Origin: Puccinia triticina | Lineage: Eukaryota > Basidiomycota > Pucciniomycetes > Pucciniales > Pucciniaceae | Length of the DNA stretch: 64,000 nucleotides | Direction of reading: 5' to 3' | Assembly: GCF_026914185.1 (NCBI RefSeq) | Contig: NC_070574.1 | Location: 2,852,501-2,916,500 of the forward strand | Shown here: one piece after another, positions 34,626 through 45,190 of the stretch | How the letters are laid out: each line of letters opens with the position of its first letter | Numbering within the stretch: position 1 is the stretch's first letter | Notes under the pieces: model-generated | The model's input: only the letters and a program-made list of their open reading frames with translations | Told to the model about the DNA's origin: nothing | Database searches by the model: none | Translations under genes and position numbers: made by a program

Positions 34626-36589
34626 GATGGCAGAGGAGCACCGGTGGGCAGATAAGTTACCCATCTGGGTAACGCTGCCCGTAAAGTAACTAATTATCTT
34701 ATGTTATCACCTTTTTACGGATAACTGGGGGAGCAAGTACATTACCCAATTTAAATATTGGGGTAATGCAGGACCATTCACGATAATGGGTGTTGTAACT
34801 GTACTAGGCAGCTGTTATCAAGGGCACTGGATAATCTGGCAGGGGTCAGTATGGTTCCTGCTTCCTCTGCTTCCCTCCGCATTTTTTGTATCCCTGCTGT
34901 GTAACCCATTCCCAGCTCATTTTTTGAGCCCCAGTGTGGCATACGGAAATGTGAAAAATCAAAATTTCTTGCTAATACATATAATTAACCATAATAGGCC
35001 TCAAGATCCCATCAAATTAACCCCAGGAATGGATTCTACGGCCAATGTCACCCTGAGGCTTCACTGGAGCCCCGCTGGATTAGAAGTTACACCTCTTTGG
35101 ACCCCACCAAACACCCATCAAATGTTCAACACACCCAGTCACCAGCCTGTCACTAGCCCCAATCAAGAATCACAGCATAATGCTTATACATATCACATGA
35201 TACAAACATACATCTCCCTGTCAGACTACTCTTCTATTTCCATACTATGACATCATCTTACACTGCGTCTGCAGCTTCAGACTTCATTTACGCGCTCATT
35301 GCATCTGTATGGCACTTCATGCAGCCTACTGTCATTACTGTCACTTTCATGTGGCAGCACTGCAGCCTAATGACATCATTTATGTACCCCTGACATGTTA
35401 TGACATCATTGGTACATATTATGACATCATTTGTACCTACTTTGTGAAGCCCCGTGCGCCTTGCGGGGTTCACAAGGCCACACGGGCCATGACACCTGAA
35501 GAAGACTGTAGTTCAACCTGTACTTCTTGCCCCATCTAGCCCGGCAGAGACTCCGACCCCTACATTCTCTCTGCTTGGGCTAGGTAAGCCTTTCCCTTTC
35601 TCTCTCTCCCTCTCTTTCTCCTTCTCCTCTCTTGCTCTTGTACATAGATTAAAGGAGAGACTCCAACCCCTACATTCGCTCTGCTTGGGCTAGCCACGCA
35701 ATCCAAGCTCCCCAACCGTTGGTTCTAGAACCGTTAGGCCTCCAAGCCCGTCCCACTGCACCTCTCCAGCCTCCAAACAGTGAAGGGTCTCCCAACCCTT
35801 ACATACTTCCACCAGCTAAAATGCCTCATACATCCTGTCTAGAATAGTTGAAACCCTAACCCAGGATCCCCCCTCAGAGGGGGGGCTAAAATATCTCACA
35901 TTTGTCTATAAAAGGAGCTCCTCCTCCACCCAGTTCTCTGCTCCTCAGCTCAGTACCCACCAGTTATTTACATACCACCCTCACACTTACCCTTACCACC
36001 ATTGAGCCCTTATATTTGCAAACAACCACTGAACTCACTCTCAATTCTTGCATAACTTACAAACCGTTATATTGGGAATCAAACTGTTATACTGTGTCAA
36101 TCAAACAAACTCATCTTGAGCCAACCACTCCTATCACTTCATTAAAACTTGCCAAGCGTACCTTGGTGGGTCTTGTTGTCTGAAACCAAGTTTAAGTTAC
36201 AGGTGCAGTAATCACTGCACTGGTACTACGGGCCTTGAAAAATCACAAAGAAAATTCAGTTACAGTATGTTATGCTACTTGCCTAAAGGGGTCACATTAT
36301 CCAAAATGAAGCAAATTGGATATTGAAAAAAAATACAATATCCAAAATGACCCCTATGACATATTGTAACATATCTGCCGACCACTGGGAGGAGGAATCA
36401 AAAGTGATGCTTGTGGTACACATTATTGAAATCTGTTTTTCCAAATGTGAGTTTTTTGAAAAATCAGAAAAGCACAAAAAAAATTGTTTTCTCTGCACAA
36501 GAAAAACAGAATTCATATGATACAGGCCCTCAGTCCCTCTCACTTTACAACAGCACTTGTGCACCTCTGATTGAGGGACTTAGCTAAGT
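34626..36589. other. Gene-free stretch with an LTR-like promoter
   Basis: A direct repeat AGAGACTCC(G/A)ACCCCTACATTC with CTCTGCTTGGGCTAG occurs at 35548 and 35658. TCTATAAAAGGAGCTCC at 35908 followed by CT-rich DNA looks like an LTR promoter, but TG/CA ends and a partner LTR were not found. At 36290-36360 a short dyad (ATTGGATATTG/CAATATCCAAA) is present. Confidence 0.35.
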
Positions 36590-37278
36590 TTGTGTTTTTG
36601 ACCTTTTGTCATGTTTTGTTCTGTAGCAGCTTCACAAACGTACTTGAGGCCAAATGAGCTACCCCAAAAGACGTGCAAAAAGCATGGCTCTCTGCTTACA
36701 TTTTTTATACTTTTAACACCCAAACCTGATTTTTAAACAATTATCCAACACAAGACTTCTTGTAAGTGCTAGCAGATGTTTTAGTGCATGTTTTTCTGCA
36801 ACCTGACAGCACCTTCTTGATAATCACACACATTGGGTTGTTTATTTGTATTTTTCTGTCAGACTTGAGGGATGTGTACATAAGACCATCTTTGGCATGT
36901 GTCAAAGTATGGATTTACCCAAAGGACCTGTGTTAAGAGCGCTCACAAATTCCTGATTTCCCTTTTCGGGCTCAAAGGCGGACACCACTGTCTCAGGGAG
37001 ATGACAGTTGGAAGGGCAGATGTAGGCGGACAACTTTGTCTGCTCAGATTTTTGATAGCTTTTACATACCTGAGTCAAGATATAAATTGGGTTGGAGTTT
37101 TTGAAATTTTTCCCCAGCCAAATGTGATTTCTGCTGCCTACTAGGACTTCCCTTCGATTTACACGGCCGTGTAAAGTCAGATCTGGCACTTGTAAAGCCA
37201 GATCTGACTCACCTTGTAATTTTTAGCTTTAGAAGCTTTTCCGCAGGCTTGAGATGCCAGAATACCTGCCAGATTTAC

Positions 37279-37463
37279 TGTTATGAGCCGTGAGGACGCG
37301 CCATAGCTTACCCCAGGGACATGTTACATTGTACTCACATGTCACAGTTCCCATAGTCATAGGGGAGCCGGGAAGGGATCATCAGCCCTTCCTCATTCAG
37401 CAATCTACATACTCAAGTACACAAGACCCAGACAGTGCCTTCTTCCCCATCACAACCATTACA
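37279..37463 (+). repeat. 5' LTR
   Basis: 185 bp, TGTTATGAGCCG...CCATTACA. Contains an initiator-like TCATTC at 37393, whose A (37395) would be the first base of the self-priming segment, making R-U5 about 69 nt. All three differences from the 3' LTR are A here and G there. Confidence 0.95.
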
Positions 37464-37475
37464 TATTGCTGAATC
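37464..37475 (+). promoter_or_regulatory. Primer-binding site complementary to the LTR itself
   Basis: One base after the 5' LTR, ATTGCTGAAT (37465-37474) is the exact reverse complement of ATTCAGCAAT inside the LTR (37395-37404). In Tf1 and sushi-class chromoviruses the 5' end of the transcript folds back on the primer-binding site and is cut to prime minus-strand synthesis. Position, length and the initiator-like context fit that mechanism. I saw no tRNA 3'-end match here. Confidence 0.75.
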
Positions 37476-37596
37476 ACTATACGGGGGACAAGGCTAGAAC
37501 CAAACAGACCAGACGACAGAACCAGAAACCAATAAACCGACCGAACTAGAAAACCAACCGAACCAGAATCCAGAAAACCAGAACAACACCAACCCC

Positions 37597-38609
37597 ATGG
37601 CTGACAAAGTCGAAGCACTACGCCTTAGGGTTGACCAACTCGCGACCACGATCCAGGAAGAAAGGGCCCTGCGACAACGAGCCGAAGCTGAGCTAGCGGA
37701 GACTAGAGCTGGACTAGTCGCCCCCGTCGCCGTACCCATTGTCCCACCTATGGCTCCGGAGCAACAACAAGGCCCACTACCGAACCCAGCAGGGGCCCCA
37801 GTGAAAGGACCCAAAGTTGGAGTCCCAGACAAGTTTGACGGCACGCGCGGCGCGAAGGCCGAAGTCTACGTGACTCAGGTGGGCCTCTACGTCCTATCAA
37901 ACCCTCAGATGTTTCCCGACGATCGGAGCCAGGTCATCTTTTCCATATCTTATTTGACCGGCCAAGCGAGTACGTGGGCTCAACCCTTTACGACGAGAAT
38001 CTTCGCAGGCCAGCCAGTCACTTACATGGAGTTCGCCACGGCGTTCCAAATGATGTTCTACGACACCAAACAACGGCCGAGGGCGGAGAAGGCGCTCCGG
38101 GCGTTGAAGCAAACGAAATCAGTATCCCATTACACGTTTCAATTCAACCAGCACGCAACCGACACGGGGTGGGAGAAGTCGACCTTGATGAGCCAGTATC
38201 AACAAGGGCTCAAGAAGGATGTCCGCCTCGCGCTGTTCCTCGCTTGCGTTCAGTTCAGAGAGCTTGTTGACCTCAGCAATCTGGTAACAAAATAAACGGT
38301 GCCGACCCGACCTATCCCGACCCCTCCCCAACCACGGCCGCCGATCCGAACGCCATGGATCTCTCGGCGCTACGGGGACACCTTTCGGGGAAGGATAAGG
38401 CTGAGATGATGAAGGCGGGACTATGCTTTCACTGCGGCAAACGAGGCCACATAGCAAGGGAATGCCCAAAGAAAATGAAGGGGAAAGGCAAAGCGGCGGC
38501 CCGGATTGCGGAGTTGAAGGAAGAGGTTCGACGTCTGACGGCGGACACGGGAACGAGTGGCGGTGCAGGTCGAGCGGAGGGCTCAAAAAATGGCGCTGCT
38601 CGGGAGTGA
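37597..38609 (+). pseudogene. gag: Ty3 gag (capsid and zinc knuckle), one-base frameshift
   Basis: Structural protein that forms the virus-like particle. It starts at ATG 37597 with an N-terminal coiled coil of about 45 residues. The capsid part follows (KFDGTRGAKAEVYVTQVGLY, MFPDDRSQVIFSISYLTGQA, WAQPF), ending at a premature stop at 38293-38295. The frame lower by one base then reads on from about 38285 through DPSPTTAADPNAMDLSALRG to a CCHC knuckle (CFHCGKRGHIAREC, 38426-38467) and stops at TGA 38607. The joint around 38285-38290 is therefore a one-base loss; no good slippery heptamer lies there, so I read it as damage and not recoding. Confidence 0.85.
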
Positions 38610-38632
38610 AGGTTGTGCCTCCCCCGAGCAGC
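38585..38632 (+). promoter_or_regulatory. Candidate -1 ribosomal frameshift signal at gag/pol
   Basis: In gag phase the sequence reads TCA AAA AAT, giving the X XXY YYZ heptamer AAAAAAT at 38585-38591. After GGC comes GCTGCTCGGG (38595-38604), an 18-nt loop and the exact complement CCCGAGCAGC (38623-38632). A -1 slip moves ribosomes from gag into the pol frame 16 nt before the gag stop. All three parts of a classical signal are present; function is not tested. Confidence 0.75.
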
Positions 38633-41600
38633 AGAGATCTTGTATTAGCTGAGTTTGGAACAAGTAGCATTATCACGTCTAATGCTACCGACCCCCGGAT
38701 GTTCCTCTCCTTAGCAATCAAACCAGTACATTTTCTCTTAGCCACAACCCCCTGCGCCACATTCCTTGTCGACTCAGGAGCCACACACAATGTCGTGAGC
38801 AACAAGTTCATTCTTAAGACGGAGCTACAGTGCAGGCCCTCGTCCACCGTGAGAACGATATTGGGGTTTGATGGATCAACCAGCCAAACCTCGCGTGAAA
38901 TCAACCTGATCATCGATAACAAACTGACACCAACTACCTTTATTGTCACCAAACTGAAAGACTCATACGATGGCATCCTGGGAATACCCTGGATCCGTCG
39001 GTACAGACACCTCATCAACTGGAAGGATCGTCGTATTCGCACACCACTTCCAACCACCAACTTGGGCCACATCGCGACCGCGGAGGCGGTTTCGTCTTAT
39101 CCAAAAAAAACCTCCAGCGACGGGGAGGAGCCCGTAGGGAGGCAAGCGAGGATAATTGACGAGGGGGTGCGCACTACGTGCGGGATAACACCCCCGCAAT
39201 GTGAGTCCACTTCCCTCCACTCCATATCCCCGTTGTTAAGTACAACTGGCAAGCGGTTACATCCATTAGAACCGCAGGCCAAAGGAACACCAGTCTCCAT
39301 GCCACCGCCGGGCCTCATTGCAACCGCAGATGCGGTTTTGTCTTGTCCGAAAAAACCCTCCAGCGACAGGGAGGAGCCCGTAGGGAGGCAAGCGAGGACA
39401 ATTGACGAGGGGGTGCGCACTTTGTGCGGTATGACACCCCCGCGATGTGAGTCCATTAACCCCAAATGTCTAGTCATTTTGTTAAGTACAACTGGCAAGC
39501 GGATACACCTGTTGAAACCCCAGATTGACGGAACGTCAACTCCTACAACACCACCCGGCCCCATCGCAACCGCCGACGCGGTTTTGTCTTATCCGAAAGA
39601 AACCTCCAGCGACGGGGAGGAGCCCGTAGGGAGGCAAGCGAGGATAATTGAAGAGGGGGTGCGCACTTTGTGCGGGATAACACCCCCGCGATGTGAGTCC
39701 ATTACCCTTCCACGCCCATATGAGATGTTAGGGACAACTGGCAAGCGGGTACCTCTTCCAGAACCCTTAGATTCGACAGATGTCTGTGCAGCCAAGACTT
39801 CCTGGTCCAAGTCAGCGCACCTTGCGGCCCAAGCAAAGAAGACGGTACCGACAAAAACGGCCAAAGAGCTGGTACCGCGCTGCTATCACCGGTACCTTGA
39901 GATGTTCCGAAAGAAGGATGCCCAAAGACTCCCACCCCGACGCAAGTACGATTTCAAGGTCGATCTTGTGCCGGGTGCGGTTCCCAAAGCCAGTTGTATT
40001 ATCCCCTTATCCCCAGCGGAGAATGAGGCCCTGGACAGGTTGATCAGAGAAGGACTCAAGCACGGCACCATCAGGCGGACGACCTCGCCTTGGGCAGCTC
40101 CTGTCCTGTTTACGGGGAAGAAGGACAGCAACTTGCGGCCGTGCTTTGACTACAGGAAGTTGAATGCCGTCACAGTGAAAAATAGATACCCGCTACCACT
40201 TACTATGGACCTAGTCGATAGTCTCCTCGACACGGACACTTTTACAAAGCTGGATCTGCGGAACGCTTACGGAAATTTAAGAGTAGCCGAAGGGGACGAA
40301 GATAAACTTGCATTCATTTGTAAGGCAGGCCAGTTTGCACCATTAACAATGCCTTTTGGCCCGACTGGAGCTCCCGGATTTTTTCAATACTTTATTCAAG
40401 ATATCCTGCTCGGGCGCATCGGAGTGGACACCGCGGCCTATTTGGACGACATTATGATTTACACCCAAAAGGGGTCCGACCACAAGGAAGCAGTCAGTAG
40501 TATCCTGGAAATACTGAGCAAGCACACGCTCTGGTTGAAACCAGAAAAATGCGAATTCTCACGGACTGAAGTGGAATACCTAGGGCTACTGATATTGTGT
40601 AACCGACTGCGTATGGATCCCACAAAGGTCCGAGCCATGACGGATTGGCCGAGGCCCGTCAATGTGACCGAGCTGCAACGATTCATTGGGTTCGCGAACT
40701 TCTATAGGAGGTTCATCGACCACTTCTCAAGTACCACCCGGCCCCTCCACGACCTGACCAGAGCAAGGACCCAATTCATCTGGGACGAGAAGTGTCAAAT
40801 GGCGTTCGAATCACTGAAAACGGCTTTCACCACAGCGCCTGTTCTGAAGATCACCAATCCGTATCAAGCATTTGTACTGGAGTGCGATTGTTCTGACTTC
40901 GCACTAGGAGCGGTACTGTCGCAAGTATGCGACAAAGACCATGAACTTCACCCAGTTGCGTATTTGTCCCGATCCCTCATCCAGGCCAAACGTAATTATG
41001 AAATATTCAATAAGGAACTTTTGGCAATAGTAGCTTCATTTAAGGAATGGTGTCATTATTTGGAAGGCAACCCCAACAGACTCAAGGCAATCGTCTACAC
41101 CGATCACCGCAACTTAGAAAGCTTTATGACAACAAAAAAGCTAACGCGCCAGCAAGCACGATGGGCGGAGATAATGGGATGTTTTGATTTCGACATTGTG
41201 TTCAGACCCGGCGGGCAATCAACAAAACCTGATGCACTATCACGACGCCCGGACTTAGCGCCGCCGCAAGAAGATAAGCTTGCATTCGGCCAGCTGCTCC
41301 GGCCGGATAATATCACACCAGAGACGTTCGCGGAGGTGGCCAAGATTGATGAATGGTTCCTCGATGAGTCCGTTGAACTGGACAATGCCAGCCGTTGGTT
41401 CGAGATCGATATCCTGGGAATTGCCGAGGTAAAAGGGGAGGGACAGGTCATGTCAGACAAAGAGCTGATAAGTCTTATCCGTGAGGCTACACAAACCGAC
41501 AAGAAACTGACCAAAGTAATTGATGCATGTCAACATGAACCAGCCAACCAGGGGCGGGAATCTCCCGGCTTGTCGGTTCACGACGGTGTCCTGTACGACA

Positions 41601-42943
41601 AAGGGGTCGTTCAAGTTCCGGCCGATGACTTCATCAAGACTGAGATTCTACGCAGTCATCACAACTGTCGACTGGCGGGACATCCGGGAAGATTCAAGAC
41701 GCTATCTTTAGTCCGCCGCTGCTTCAACTGGCCAGGGGCAAAGAAATTCGTCAACAGATACTTTGATGGATGTGGATTGTGCCAGAGAGTCAAACCTTCA
41801 ACACAGAAGCCTTTCGGAACTCTTACACCGTTACCTATACCGGCAGGCCCATGGACCGACATCACTTACGATCTAATCACTGACCTACCATTGTCAAACA
41901 ACTACGACAGTATATTGACAGTGGTAGATTGACTGACTAAAATGTGCCATTTCGTGGCCTGTTGGAAGGACATGACGGCGGAAGGTCTGGCGGATCTAAT
42001 GCTCAGGAACGTATGGTGGCTACATGGCACGCCCAAAACTATCGTATCAGACAGGGGCAGTATTTTCTTGTCACAAGTGACACGGGAGCTGAGCAAACAA
42101 CTAGGAATTCGGCTATGTCCGTCAACTGCATACCACCCTCGCACTGATGGCCAATCAGAAATTGTTAACAAAGCGGTCGAGCAGTTTTTACAACACTTTG
42201 TTGGGTACCAGCAAGACGATTGGGAATCTCTATTGGCAATGGCGGAATTCTCCTACAACAACAACACTCATGTATCAACCGGCATTTCAACTTTCCGGGC
42301 GAACTACGGATTTGATTTGACTTATGGCGGGATACCTTCAGCAGACCAGTGTGTGCCAGTCGTGGAGGAACGATTGCGGAAGATCGGGCAAGTCCAAGAA
42401 GAGTTGAAGGCAGCCCTTGAGGAGGCGCAGACAACAATGAAGGCCCAGTTCAACAAAGGCGTCAGAGAAACACCAGACTGGAAACCAGGAGACGTGGTAT
42501 GGTTGAACAGCAAGCACATATCCACGACACGGCCAAGCCCAAAACTATCACACAAATGGCTAGGACCATTTTTTATTTCTGACCGAATATCACCATTGGT
42601 GTATAAGCTGACACTCCCTCTTTCAATGCGGGGAGTACACCCTGTATTCCACGTATCAGTCCTTAGAAAACACCAGCCAGATACAATTACTGGACGCGGT
42701 ACGGAAAAGCCAACAGCGGTCGTTGTAGAAGGGGAGGAGGAATGGGAGGTGGACGAGGTCTTGGACTGCAGGCGTAGAGGGAAGAGGATTGAATACCTCA
42801 TTGTGTGGAAGGGCTACGGACCGGAGGACAACTCTTGGGAGCCGGAGGGAAATCTGGACCATTGTAAGGAACTACTCGAGGGGTTTTCGCGGAGGTTTCC
42901 GGGGGCGGCGCAACGGCACAAGAGGAAGAGGAGGTTTAGATGA
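38592..42943 (+). pseudogene. pol: Ty3 pol: protease, RT, RNase H, integrase, chromodomain; one in-frame stop
   Basis: Replication and integration polyprotein, expressed by -1 shift from gag. In order: aspartic protease FLVDSGATHNVVS (38762 on); a spacer with three 82-codon repeats; reverse transcriptase with KLDLRNAYGNLR, MPFGPTGAPGFFQ and the catalytic YLDD at 40439; RNase H (ECDCSDFALGAVLSQ, YTDHRNLESF); integrase zinc finger with HPGRF and CGLCQRVK (41650-41790); integrase core with TYDLITDLP, SDRGSIFLSQ and STAYHPRTDGQSE; and a chromodomain with YLIVWKGYGPEDNSWEPE near 42795-42845. TGA at 41930-41932 replaces the Arg that normally follows the VVD motif before LTKM; the same frame then runs to TGA 42941. 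Apart from that stop the motifs look intact. Confidence 0.9.
39071..39770 (+). repeat. Three in-frame 246-bp repeats within pol
   Basis: Units begin at 39071, 39317 and 39563, exactly 246 bp (82 codons) apart; the third is nearly complete. Each encodes IATA(D/E)AV, EEPVGRQARIIDEGVRT, CG(I/M)TPP and STTGKR. They lie between protease and RT. The exact spacing keeps the frame open. No function known to me. Confidence 0.9.
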
Positions 42944-43032
42944 TGGGTTAAGCTTTTTTACCCACGTGGTTTTTTTAATGCTACCCAGGAGAGGACGCAG
43001 AGCCGGGGGCTTGGGCGTTAAGGGCAGGGTAA

Positions 43033-43217
43033 TGTTATGAGCCGTGAGGACGCGCCATAGCTTACCCCAGGGACATGTTACATTGTACTCACATGTCACA
43101 GTTCCCATAGTCATAGGGGAGCCGGGAGGGGATCATCAGCCCTTCCTCATTCAGCAATCTACATACTCAAGTACACGAGACCCAGACAGTGCCTTCTTCC
43201 CCATCACGACCATTACA
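43033..43217 (+). repeat. 3' LTR
   Basis: 185 bp, 98.4% identical to the 5' LTR. The purine-rich AAGGGCAGGG just before it (43019-43029) is the likely polypurine tract for plus-strand priming. Confidence 0.95.
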
Positions 43218-43679
43218 TTTACAACCCTCTAGATACCTGGTATAGACCGGCCATCAAGAGGATTCAACCCTCTTGATGCCCGGTATAGACCGGCCATCGA
43301 GAGTACGCAACCCTCTAGATGCCCGGTCGAGACCGGTCATCAAGAGTACACAACCCTCTCAATGGTCGGTATAGACCGGTCATCAATCACTCGATGACCG
43401 GCCTGTCCCTCGAGAGGACACATCCCTCTTGATGGCCGGTACAGACCGGTCATTGAGAGTATAGACCCCTCTTGATGCCCGGTACGGACCGGTCATTGAG
43501 AGGGTACAGTGTCCTCTTGATGCCCGGTACAGATGTGTCCCCTCTACCAGTAATCGAGAGGACACATGCCTCTTGACAACCGGTGGGTAGGACATCAAGA
43601 GGACACAACGCCGGTCATCAAGAGGACTCAAGCCTCTCGATGGCCGGTACAGATGTACCCCCTCGATGACCGGCACAGA
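43218..43679. repeat. Hairpin array, left part, inside the TIR element
   Basis: About ten dyads of the form CCTCTTGATGCCCGGTA...ACCGGTCATCAAGAGG, 40-55 bp each with short spacers. It is cut from its right part (44931-45190) by the CACTA-like insertion and on the left by the Ty3 element. Confidence 0.85.
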
Positions 43680-44930
43680 CACCAGGAAAAAAAAATAGTC
43701 ACTTGATGGCAAGTGACATGATGCAGCTTTGGTTTCTGCTCCAGAGCTACTCCAGCGCTGCTCCAAGTCTGCTCCACCAGCACTTGTAGAGCTTGCAGGA
43801 CTGCACCAGAGCACTCAATGTGGCACAGTCAGCTGATCCTAATTTTTTCCCAGGAACAGCTGATGCTCATCATAAGCTGAGCAGTAGGCATTGACTGAGC
43901 CTGGGCCAAAGCTGAGCATTGGCTGAGCCTGGGCCACAGCTGAGCATTGGATATTCCAAGCCTGAAACAAATCCAAGTGTCAGCTGGACCAAGAATATTC
44001 CAAATCTGAGCATCAGCTTAGCCAACAATGGTCCAAAGCTGAGCATCATCTTGGAAAAGGCTTGTGCAGAGCTTAGGATCAGCTGGGACAATACTGTTCC
44101 AAAGATTAACACCAGCTGGGCCAAAAATTTTCAAAAGCTGAGCATCAGCTGATCCAATGCTGGTACAAAGCTGAGCATTGGCTGAGCCAAGGCTGTTCCA
44201 AAGCTGAGTATCAGATTTTTTGAGACTATTCAAAAGATTAATATCACCTGAGCCAAGGCTGTTCCACAGCTGAGCATCAGCTGAGCCAAGGCTGGTCCAC
44301 AGCTGAGCATCAGCTGAGCCAAGGCTGGTCCACAGCTGAGCATCAGCTGAGCCAAGGCTGGTCCACAGCTGAGCATCAGCTGAGCCAAGGTTGGTCCACA
44401 GCTGAGCATCAGCTGAGCCAAGGCTGGTCCACAGCTGAGCATTATCTTAGCCAAGGTTGGTCCACAGCTGAGCATCAGCTGAGCCAAGGCTGGTCCACAG
44501 ATGAGCATAAGCTGTTACAGGAGTGGTCAGACTCAGAATCTGAGCATTGGCTGGGCCGAGATTTATCCAAAGCTGAAAATCAGCTGAGCCAATACTGGTC
44601 CAAAGCTGAGCATTGGCTGGGCCAATGATAGTCCTAATCTGAGTCTAAGCTGAGCCATGACTGGAATAAAGCTGAAAATAAGCTGGATCAGGACTGGTTC
44701 TGATCTGGGCAACAAAGCTGAGCATGAGCTGGGCACCAAAGCTGAGCATAAGCTGGGAGCTAAAGCTGAGTATGAGCTGACCAGAAATGGGGACCAGTGG
44801 TGCCCAGCAAAAACTGAGGATCTCCTGTGGAAATTCTTAAACTGGTTAGATGGTGGGCAGATGGTGGGTAGCCTGCTGGAGCTGGCATGATGTCACTTGT
44901 CATCAAGTGACTATTTTTTTTTTCCTGGTG
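43680..44930. mobile_element. 1251-bp CACTA-like non-autonomous element, 3-bp TSD
   Basis: TIRs of about 48 bp (43680-43727 and 44881-44930) start CACCAGGAAAAAAAA and contain ATAGTCACTTGATG; AGA flanks both sides (43677-43679 and 44931-44933). A CAC start and a 3-bp duplication suggest CACTA, though the terminus is CACCA and not CACTA. The interior is mostly the 33-bp minisatellite. No transposase. Confidence 0.8.
43860..44790. repeat. 33-bp minisatellite
   Basis: Unit AGCTGAGCCAAGGCTGGTCC + ACAGCTGAGCATC. The central 44240-44510 is nearly uniform (eight or so units) and the edges are degenerate. Because 33 is a multiple of three, one minus-strand frame stays open for 92 codons (ALAQLMLSCGP repeated), which I take as a by-product. 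Confidence 0.9.
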
Positions 44931-45190
44931 AGATCTGCCAGAGGGTGGTGCCCTCTCTACCGGCCATCAAGAGGGATGTGTCCTCTCGAGGTACAGGCCG
45001 GTCATTGAGTGGGCTATGTCCTCGCGATGACCGGTCTATACCGGCCATCGAGAGGGTTGTGTACTCTTGATGGCCGGTCTCGACCGGGCATCTAGAGGGC
45101 TGCGTACTCTCGATGGCCGGTCTGTACCGGGCATCGAGAGGGTTGAGTCCCCTCAACGATTGGTCTGTACCGGGCATCGAGAGGGATGTT
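44931..45190. repeat. Hairpin array, right part
   Basis: About five dyads of the GATGGCCGGTCTNNACCGGGCATCNAGAGGG type, the continuation of 43218-43679. The right TIR of the enclosing element follows. Confidence 0.85.

Larger units (their letters stand above)
37279..43217 (+). mobile_element. Complete Ty3-type LTR retrotransposon (chromovirus)
   Basis: A 5939-bp element with two 185-bp LTRs (TG...CA) and the exact 5-bp duplication TTTAC (37274-37278 and 43218-43222). Order: LTR, primer-binding site, gag, protease, reverse transcriptase, RNase H, integrase, chromodomain, LTR. Protease-RT-RH-IN order and a C-terminal chromodomain define a chromovirus. The LTRs differ at 3 of 185 positions, so it inserted fairly recently. 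Its own coding breaks are a one-base shift late in gag and one TGA in integrase. It inserted in the TIR element at 37143. Confidence 0.95.

Noticed and set aside
35540..36180. Solo LTR
   Set aside because: TATAAAAGG and repeated boxes are suggestive, but no TG/CA ends, partner LTR or target duplication could be found.
38286..38292. Programmed frameshift at the gag break
   Set aside because: The local string in gag phase does not fit X XXY YYZ and there is no following stem; a one-base loss is simpler.
38119..39072. 317-codon minus-strand frame
   Set aside because: Lies over gag/pol of the Ty3 element on the opposite strand and has no motif; a shadow frame.
44230..44508. 92-residue repetitive protein on the minus strand
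   Set aside because: Pure translation of the 33-bp minisatellite; open only because the period is a multiple of three.
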